Assembly: GCF_016055185.1 (NCBI RefSeq)
Contig: NZ_JAECVR010000009.1
Coordinates: forward strand, 89,024-153,023
Direction: 5' to 3'
Source: Paenactinomyces guangxiensis
GTDB taxonomy: Bacteria > Bacillota > Bacilli > Thermoactinomycetales > Thermoactinomycetaceae
DNA length: 64,000 nt
The first letter of the stretch is position 1. Each line of letters starts with the position of its first letter. Shown here piece after piece: positions 59,494-64,000 of this stretch. Under the pieces are notes generated by a model that had not been told where the DNA came from, made no database searches, and saw nothing but the letters and a program-made list of their open reading frames with translations. Made by a program: the position numbers and the translations under genes.

Positions 59494-60801
59494 TTATTTG
59501 CTGCTTCCATTTTCTTGTTCTTTTTGCAGATTCATGCGGTCAATAAATTTCAGGAACGGGAACCAGAACAGGAATACAATGGCAAAGTTAACCAGTTGCA
59601 GCAGTCCCCCGGCCAGAGAGTTGGTCGCCATCATCCCGTTAATAAAGATCGGTACTGTCCAGGGTACATTCACACCGGTTGGAGGCGGGACAAGACCGGA
59701 TGTCATGGCAAAATAGGTCACCAGTGTGACAGCCATCGGTGCCAGAATCCAGGGTACGATAATTAACGGGTTCATCACAACCGGCAATCCGAAAATGATC
59801 GGCTCATTGACGTTAAAGATCCCGGGTCCGATGCCCAATCTCCCCACCTGCTTCAGCTGTTTGCTCTTCATAAAGAGCAGCATGGCCACAACCACTGCGA
59901 GTGTCATTCCTGATCCGCCCATGCCGACAGTGTAGATTTCAATAAACTGTTTACTGATAATATGAGGAACTTCCCCTGTTGCTGTGTATGTGTTCAAGTT
60001 TTCAACGGAAAGAGTGTTCCAGATGGGGTCCATAACCGAGTTAATAATGATTTGCCCGTGCAAGCCAAAAAACCACAAAAGTTGCACGAAAAAGATGGCG
60101 ATTAAAGTCGGGATGATTCCGCTTCCCAGGCCGACAAGCGGCGTTTGCACCAGATGATAGATCACATCATGCATATTTGTTTTCAAAACCTGGGTCACAA
60201 TAATATTGATGACAAGGAAAACAGACAGAGTAATCATCGCCGGAATCAGTGCGGAGAATGATCTTGACACAGCAGGCGGAACCCCGGCCGGCATCTTGAT
60301 GGTAATCCCCTTCTGAACGAAAAACCGGTATATTTCCGCCGCTAAAAAGCCGACGATCATTCCCAGGAACATCCCTTTGGCACCCAGCCGGTCAATCGGA
60401 ATTACGTTTTGTACCGCTTCCCGGCCTTCCGGCTGAAACACAAACGGTGTAAGGATCAGGAAGGATACTAATGCAACAACACCACCGAATACTCCTTCCA
60501 CTTCGTAACTTTTGGAAAGATAATAACCAATCCCAAATACGATAAAGAGGGAAATAATGTTCATGGTTGTTTGCGGTGCAACCCCCAGCGCAGTGCGAAA
60601 TGTGTCCAGACTTCCCTCGCTCAGCAAATTTTCAAGAAACGGCAAATTGGTAAGCACGACCATAATCGAACCGAATATGGTAAGTGGAAACGCTAACATA
60701 AAAGCGTCCCGCAATACTTTTAAATAGCGGTTATTGTTTAATTTTCCGGCAATCGGAATAAGAATCTTACTCAGCTTATCAAAGATCGCTGTGCTGCTCA
60801 T
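59494..60801 (-). CDS. PTS lactose/cellobiose-family IIC permease
   Basis: 435 aa, about ten membrane helices. LRDAFMLAFPLTIFGSIMVVL near the start and the conserved GPGIFNVNEPIIFGLPVVMNPL segment of the lactose/cellobiose IIC family. Transports a beta-linked disaccharide with concurrent phosphorylation. Its start overlaps the IIA stop (ATGA). Confidence 0.95.
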   Translation of the reverse strand: MSSTAIFDKLSKILIPIAGKLNNNRYLKVLRDAFMLAFPLTIFGSIMVVLTNLPFLENLLSEGSLDTFRTALGVAPQTTMNIISLFIVFGIGYYLSKSYEVEGVFGGVVALVSFLILTPFVFQPEGREAVQNVIPIDRLGAKGMFLGMIVGFLAAEIYRFFVQKGITIKMPAGVPPAVSRSFSALIPAMITLSVFLVINIIVTQVLKTNMHDVIYHLVQTPLVGLGSGIIPTLIAIFFVQLLWFFGLHGQIIINSVMDPIWNTLSVENLNTYTATGEVPHIISKQFIEIYTVGMGGSGMTLAVVVAMLLFMKSKQLKQVGRLGIGPGIFNVNEPIIFGLPVVMNPLIIVPWILAPMAVTLVTYFAMTSGLVPPPTGVNVPWTVPIFINGMMATNSLAGGLLQLVNFAIVFLFWFPFLKFIDRMNLQKEQENGSSK

Positions 60802-61139
60802 GATGATGACCCTTCTTTCGTTTTAAATAGTTCAAGCAGTTCTTTCACTAACTCCTTCATTGTCAGAGTGGACATCAAATGATCTTCCGCGTGCATAAGA
60901 AGTAAGGAAAAATCCGTTTTCTTTCCGTTCGCTTCCTTTTGAATCATGTGAAAATGAATGTCATGCGCTGCACTTAAATCTGTTTCAGCCTCTTTGATCA
61001 GATCTTCCGCTTTTGCAGTGTTTCCTCCGCGATACTCGCGCAGTGACTGAATAATTTTACTCCGCGCATTCCCGCTGTGAAGAATTAATTGAAATCCGAT
61101 TTGCTCTTGTGTCAAATTTTCTGCCTGTATTTTGTCCAT
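60798..61139 (-). CDS. PTS lactose/cellobiose-family IIA component
   Basis: 113 aa, helical. LILHSGNARSKIIQSLREYRGG and DLSAAHDIHFHMIQKEA (with the phospho-acceptor His) match the family; LLLMHAEDHLMSTLTMKEL follows. Receives phosphate from HPr and passes it to IIB. Confidence 0.95.
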   Translation of the reverse strand: MDKIQAENLTQEQIGFQLILHSGNARSKIIQSLREYRGGNTAKAEDLIKEAETDLSAAHDIHFHMIQKEANGKKTDFSLLLMHAEDHLMSTLTMKELVKELLELFKTKEGSSS

Positions 61140-61450
61140 TAGCGATCACCTATTAAGCCCAATGCCTGTTCATATACTTTTTTTCCATCTGCCATCCCAT
61201 AGGCTGCCATATCGATCACTTCAACTTGAATGCCGTATTTTTCAGCTTCTTTTTTCAATTCATCCTTTAAGAAGACCATTTGCGGCCCGATTAACACAAC
61301 ATCCGCTTTTGTCATCTCCTTTTTTGCCATGTCCTGCCCCACGGCCCAGATTTCTGCCTCATCTCCAATCGCTCTGGCATGTTCCTGCATCTTTGTTACC
61401 AACAAGCTGGTAGACATTCCGGAACTGCAAGCTAATAAAATTCTTTTCAT
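61139..61450 (-). CDS. PTS lactose/cellobiose-family IIB component
   Basis: 103 aa. The phospho-Cys is in ILLACSSGMSTSLLV (about residue 8). First gene of the IIB-IIA-IIC-GH1 operon, its stop overlapping the IIA start (TAATG). ATG at 61450 is preferred; another ATG two codons earlier is close to AAGGAG. Confidence 0.95.
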   Translation of the reverse strand: MKRILLACSSGMSTSLLVTKMQEHARAIGDEAEIWAVGQDMAKKEMTKADVVLIGPQMVFLKDELKKEAEKYGIQVEVIDMAAYGMADGKKVYEQALGLIGDR

Positions 61451-61491
61451 GATCATCAGACTCCTTATTCAAGTTATTTAATCATTTCTTC

Positions 61492-61505
61492 TGATACCGC
61501 TTACA
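61492..61505. promoter_or_regulatory. cre site (CcpA) near the PTS operon start
   Basis: TGATACCGCTTACA matches the cre consensus TGWAANCGNTNWCA except at one position. It sits near the predicted transcription start, consistent with glucose repression. Confidence 0.6.
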
Positions 61506-61511
61506 TTTATA

Positions 61512-61565
61512 ATTATATACTTTTTTCCTTATATGTCTATACATTTAAATATAAAAATATAGACA
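61512..61565 (-). promoter_or_regulatory. PTS operon promoter with GntR/HutC-type operator
   Basis: On the minus strand -35 TAGACA (61539-61534), a 16-nt spacer and -10 TATAAT (61517-61512). TGTCTATA (61534-61541) and TATAGACA (61558-61565) form an inverted repeat, and GTCTATAC fits GTnTAnAC. The operator overlaps the -35, so the 56935-57648 product probably represses. Confidence 0.75.
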
Positions 61566-61689
61566 AATTAAGCGAAGAGCTTCTTGCAGGCTGTACACCA
61601 ATTTTTAACCAATGATTCTCCGGCGTATTTTACATTCGGGCAAAGGGGACATTACAAAAGTAGAACGCTTTCAAAAAGGGGTATCTTAT

Positions 61690-61878
61690 ATGGAAAACAA
61701 ACAAACAGATCAAATTAAGCCTGATACAAAGAAGTATGCCGGCCCGGACCTCTCTTTTTCTGCCGGAAGCCCCAAGCAACATAAGACACGGATCACAAAC
61801 CGCCCGCATACCATTCCCGAGGACAAACTTCCTCCGGGGGCGGTGGATATCCGCCAGGTTAAAGAAGATCACTCATAG
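61690..61878 (+). CDS. Small hydrophilic hypothetical protein (62 aa)
   Basis: The sequence is rich in Lys, Pro, Asp and Gln (QTDQIKPDTKKYAGPDL and NRPHTIPEDKLPPGAVDI), probably disordered. AAGGGG is eight bases before the ATG at 61690. No known family. Upstream of the S14 gene, 92 bp apart. Confidence 0.55.
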   Translation: MENKQTDQIKPDTKKYAGPDLSFSAGSPKQHKTRITNRPHTIPEDKLPPGAVDIRQVKEDHS

Positions 61879-61970
61879 TGTGTAAGAGCCAGGTATCATC
61901 CGATGCAGTACCGGCAACTACTCAAACAATCTTGACCGGTTACTGATCAAAAGCAAAAGGAGGGGATCAC

Positions 61971-62156
61971 TTGGCCAAAAAATCAATGATCGTAAAGGCG
62001 AAACGTCCACAAAAATATAAAGTGCGCGAGTATACTCGCTGTGAGCGTTGCGGCCGTCCCCATTCGGTATATCGAAAATTCGGTCTCTGTCGTATTTGTT
62101 TCCGGGAATTGGCCCACAGAGGACTGATTCCGGGCGTAAAAAAAGCAAGCTGGTGA
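61971..62156 (+). CDS. rpsN: 30S ribosomal protein S14, zinc-binding type (S14 type Z)
   Basis: 61 aa. [44 protein letters not shown] and PGVKKASW match S14 type Z. The four zinc cysteines (CERC, CRIC) are intact. Start is TTG (61971), with AAGGAGGGG upstream. It is outside any ribosomal operon, so probably an extra copy of the gene normally in the spc operon. Confidence 0.95.
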   Translation: MAKKSMIVKAKRPQKYKVREYTRCERCGRPHSVYRKFGLCRICFRELAHRGLIPGVKKASW

Positions 62157-62291
62157 TGGAGAAAAGGGGGAGGATTTTTGCGTTGTATGCGGATCATTGA
62201 GATGTCGGGCAGGGGCGGGTCCTTAAGGGTTCTCCCTGTCCCCGGCCCTTATGAATACATATATTTAATGAACGCTTTTTCTGAGTATCCA
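62157..62291. other. Intergenic region after rpsN
   Basis: It contains a GC-rich stretch with imperfect complementarity (GGGCAGGGG and CCCTGTCCC), perhaps the rpsN terminator, but no strong T-run. No supported gene. Confidence 0.4.
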
Positions 62292-62477
62292 TCATCGGAA
62301 CAGCCTTTTAATAGGAGAGCTAAGCTTGATCATTATCCCATCCATACCCACACAATCAATCACAACCTCGGCTCCTCCATGTGTCATTTCTTTCAAAAAT
62401 GAACCGATATTATCTCCTTTCGTAAAGTCAATTCTGCTTGACCCCCCGTATATCCGCCGTAGTTTCAGAATAGCCAA
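62292..62477 (-). pseudogene. Fragment of a zinc-dependent alcohol dehydrogenase
   Basis: A minus-strand frame reads SSRIDFTKGDNIGSFLKEMTH and GGAEVVIDCVGMDG, the Rossmann-fold middle of medium-chain Zn alcohol/formaldehyde dehydrogenases. No N-terminal catalytic domain or C-terminal end is present, so it is a decayed internal piece. Confidence 0.7.
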
Positions 62478-62596
62478 AATAGCATGATCACAAAGACTTT
62501 CTTGCTCATGTTAGCAGTAATAACATTCCCTGCAGGCAACATTAAAGGGATAAGCAGAGCAAATCAAGACTCAAATGAGAACTGAATAGAAAAAAT

Positions 62597-62642
62597 AAGG
62601 CTCTTACTTTGTGCATATGAACACAACGTAGGAGCCTTTTCA
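62597..62642. terminator. Bidirectional terminator
   Basis: AAGGCTC (62597-62603) pairs with GAGCCTT (62632-62638); T-runs lie on both strands (TTATTTTTT minus, TTTTCATTT plus). It likely ends the MBL gene (stop at 62723) in the minus direction. Confidence 0.7.
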
Positions 62643-62722
62643 TTTAGGGACCAGTTCCGAAGGAGCTGTCCTACTCGTTAAGGGGTTGTTTTACTCATAT
62701 TCAGAGTTAGACAATGGTTTAT

Positions 62723-63547
62723 TTACGTTATAAATAATTTTCCTTCTAGAGCAGCAATATATCTTTCGGCAGATTTTTGCACAGATTCATTAGCATTCTC
62801 AATTACAATTCGATGAAAAGCATTGTATAGACGATCAAACTTTAGTCTTGCAACTTTCTCTGCCATCTCCGCTACTTTTTTAGCCGGTAGAGGGATGAGG
62901 TTTGGATAACTATACATAAAGCTTACCCACTTGCGATCTGCTACAACTTGGATAATATCTCCTGTAAGGAGTACTCCTTTTCCATCGTTACCATTTTCCC
63001 AATGGAGGACTGTTCCACCTTTAAAGTGTCCCCCCAAACGATGAAGAGTGAGACCTTCTGATAGTTCTAATGTTTCTCCTGACCAAAATTGAATTCTATC
63101 ACTTGGGCGCATTACCCATTCTTTATCATCTTCATGGATATAAATTAGGGTATCTAGTGCCTCTGCCCACTCAACTTGAGCTGAATAGTAGTGAGGATGG
63201 GAGAGGGCAATAGCTTGAATTCCTCCCAATTTCTTTGCTTCTTCTAATGTTCTGTCATCTAGGTATGTAATACAATCCCATAGGAGATTAAAACCTTTGT
63301 TTTGAACGAGATAGGCTGTTTGACCGATGGCGAAATTAGGCTTTGTCGTGATGCTGTAGAGACCTTTTTCTTCATGAAGGATTTCGTTTGTGTATATATT
63401 GCTTTCACGCATTTTTTCTAAAGTCGTCCAAGATTGACCATTTGGGTTAATATACTGACGCTCTTCGTCACAAATTACGCATCTTTTAGGTGGTTCTGAT
63501 GATAGAGGGTATTGAGTGCCACAAGTAGTACAAATGTGACTCTGCAT
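62723..63547 (-). CDS. MBL-fold metallo-hydrolase with rubredoxin-like N-terminus
   Basis: 274 aa. N-terminal Cys motifs CTTCGTQYP and CVICDEERQ form a rubredoxin-like zinc/iron knuckle (about residues 5-35). The metallo-beta-lactamase core begins about residue 60; the usual HxHxDH motif is ALSHPHYYSAQVEW, lacking the DH. LLTGDIIQVVADRKWVSF follows. The ATG at 63547 is preferred over the adjacent ATG or the start at 63598. AT-richer than its neighbours and next to IS remains. Confidence 0.8.
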   Translation of the reverse strand: MQSHICTTCGTQYPLSSEPPKRCVICDEERQYINPNGQSWTTLEKMRESNIYTNEILHEEKGLYSITTKPNFAIGQTAYLVQNKGFNLLWDCITYLDDRTLEEAKKLGGIQAIALSHPHYYSAQVEWAEALDTLIYIHEDDKEWVMRPSDRIQFWSGETLELSEGLTLHRLGGHFKGGTVLHWENGNDGKGVLLTGDIIQVVADRKWVSFMYSYPNLIPLPAKKVAEMAEKVARLKFDRLYNAFHRIVIENANESVQKSAERYIAALEGKLFIT

Positions 63548-63613
63548 CATTCTACCTTCTTCCCAATAATGGTGTTCTCTATATGTAGTATAACACATAC
63601 ATACTTAAATATA

Positions 63614-64000
63614 GACCTTGTTGCATAACTAAGGTAAAAACCTAGAAACCTAGCGGTTCCAAGGCACTTTTGAAGTGTTAAAACCTAATCTTTTATCTAT
63701 TAAGCGATCGAGTAAATATAACAAAATTACCCACAAAGTATTCCGGTAGTATCTGTGGATACCATATAGCCTGGGCTGTTCCAGCCCATAAAGGGTTTTA
63801 AGAGTAGAAAACAGCTGTTCCATTCGACTCCTTTTGAGAGAAACTTCTTTCCTAAACCCTGTGTGACAAAACGCCAGTTTTGTTGACGGTATTCACTTCG
63901 AAAGGTAGCTGGAGAAGAAGCATTTCTTTTGTTTACTTGTGTGACTAGATAAATTTCAGCTTGACTACAAGCTGAAAAAAGCTTGTGGTCATCGTAAGCG
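63614..64000 (-). mobile_element. End of an insertion sequence
   Basis: The IS probably ends near the GACCTTGTTGCATAAC sequence at about 63614, an arrangement seen at ends of IS4/IS5-like elements, after which the transposase reading begins. The other end is outside the window. Confidence 0.6.
63650..64000 (-). pseudogene. DDE transposase, C-terminal part with a frameshift (continues past window)
   Basis: Two frames are needed. From the right edge AYDDHKLFSACSQAEIYLVTQV runs to FVTQG; then the other frame carries RSRMEQLFSTLKTLYGLEQPRLYG and YYRNTLWVILLYLLDRLI to a stop at 63650. The R-x-E-x-L-F-x-x-L-K motif with a catalytic Glu is typical of IS4/IS5 DDE enzymes. A frameshift between them suggests an inactive copy. 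Confidence 0.72.

Noticed and set aside
62178..62402. 74-codon plus-strand frame after rpsN with a strong GGGGGAGG
   Set aside because: Half of it is antisense to the alcohol dehydrogenase fragment, the N-terminus is GC-rich hairpin sequence, and no family fits. A leader peptide remains possible but unsupported.
1..64000. tRNA, rRNA and CRISPR arrays
   Set aside because: No cloverleaf-like sequence, no rRNA stretch and no regularly spaced repeat was seen. Small repeats present are explained by the peptide duplications and hairpins listed.

Overview
The window looks like chromosome of a spore-forming, probably thermophilic member of Bacillales. Thermoactinomycetaceae or a near relative is my inference. 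The evidence is the B. subtilis-like order of core genes (coaD/rsmD/ylbJ/ylbL/yceD/rpmF, fapR-plsX-fab-rnc, recG-sda-degV-fakA-yloU, rpmB, spoVM, thiN-rpe-rsgA-prkC-prpC-rlmN). Sporulation genes also point this way: spoVM, ylbJ/spoVV, two germinant-receptor operons and small glycine-rich sporulation-type peptides. I saw no rRNA, tRNA or CRISPR.

Layout. 1-4.6 kb: csaA (cut by the window edge), then a DUF779 protein and an aldehyde dehydrogenase behind a sigma-54 promoter, divergent from an AcoR-like sigma-54 activator. 4.6-9.7 kb: accessory genes, namely a frameshifted MFS transporter, a winged-helix/TPR regulator, a DUF3888 protein, an FhuF-like iron protein near tandem Fur boxes, and an XTP pyrophosphatase. 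9.7-23 kb: the fatty-acid/phospholipid block, with fabH and fabF inside the fapR cluster, then rpmF-yceD-ylbL-patatin, ylbJ and coaD-rsmD. A highly structured intergenic stretch at 22.4-22.55 kb may encode an RNA. 24-38.6 kb: recG, serine dehydratase, the fatty-acid kinase pair, the thiamine genes and the PrkC/PrpC signalling block, almost all on the minus strand. 38.7-46.9 kb: two divergent germinant-receptor operons (A-B-C and A-C-B).

46.7-64 kb is accessory. It holds a degenerate Nudix protein and an XRE/TPR (RRNPP-like) regulator followed in the same transcription unit by three tandem peptide genes of 20-23 codons. A fourth copy lies 5.6 kb away beside a formate dehydrogenase / OFA transporter cluster. 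Next come two tandem 39-aa membrane peptides, a GntR-controlled beta-glucoside PTS/GH1 operon with a visible operator and a possible cre site, an extra zinc-type S14 gene, and debris of mobile elements (a tnpB tail, an alcohol dehydrogenase fragment, a frameshifted DDE transposase).

The strongest candidate for an undescribed system is the regulator plus peptide family (48.2-50.06 kb and 55.5-55.7 kb). The four peptides share L-[GD]-[YF] and, mostly, Cys-Gly-x-[DE] or a PTE motif, with near-identical ribosome-binding contexts. They lack a classical signal peptide. Other leads are the four-hairpin intergenic element at 22.39-22.55 kb and a recurrent terminator-like hairpin whose 3' arm carries the ribosome-binding site at two gene starts flanking the winged-helix/TPR regulator.
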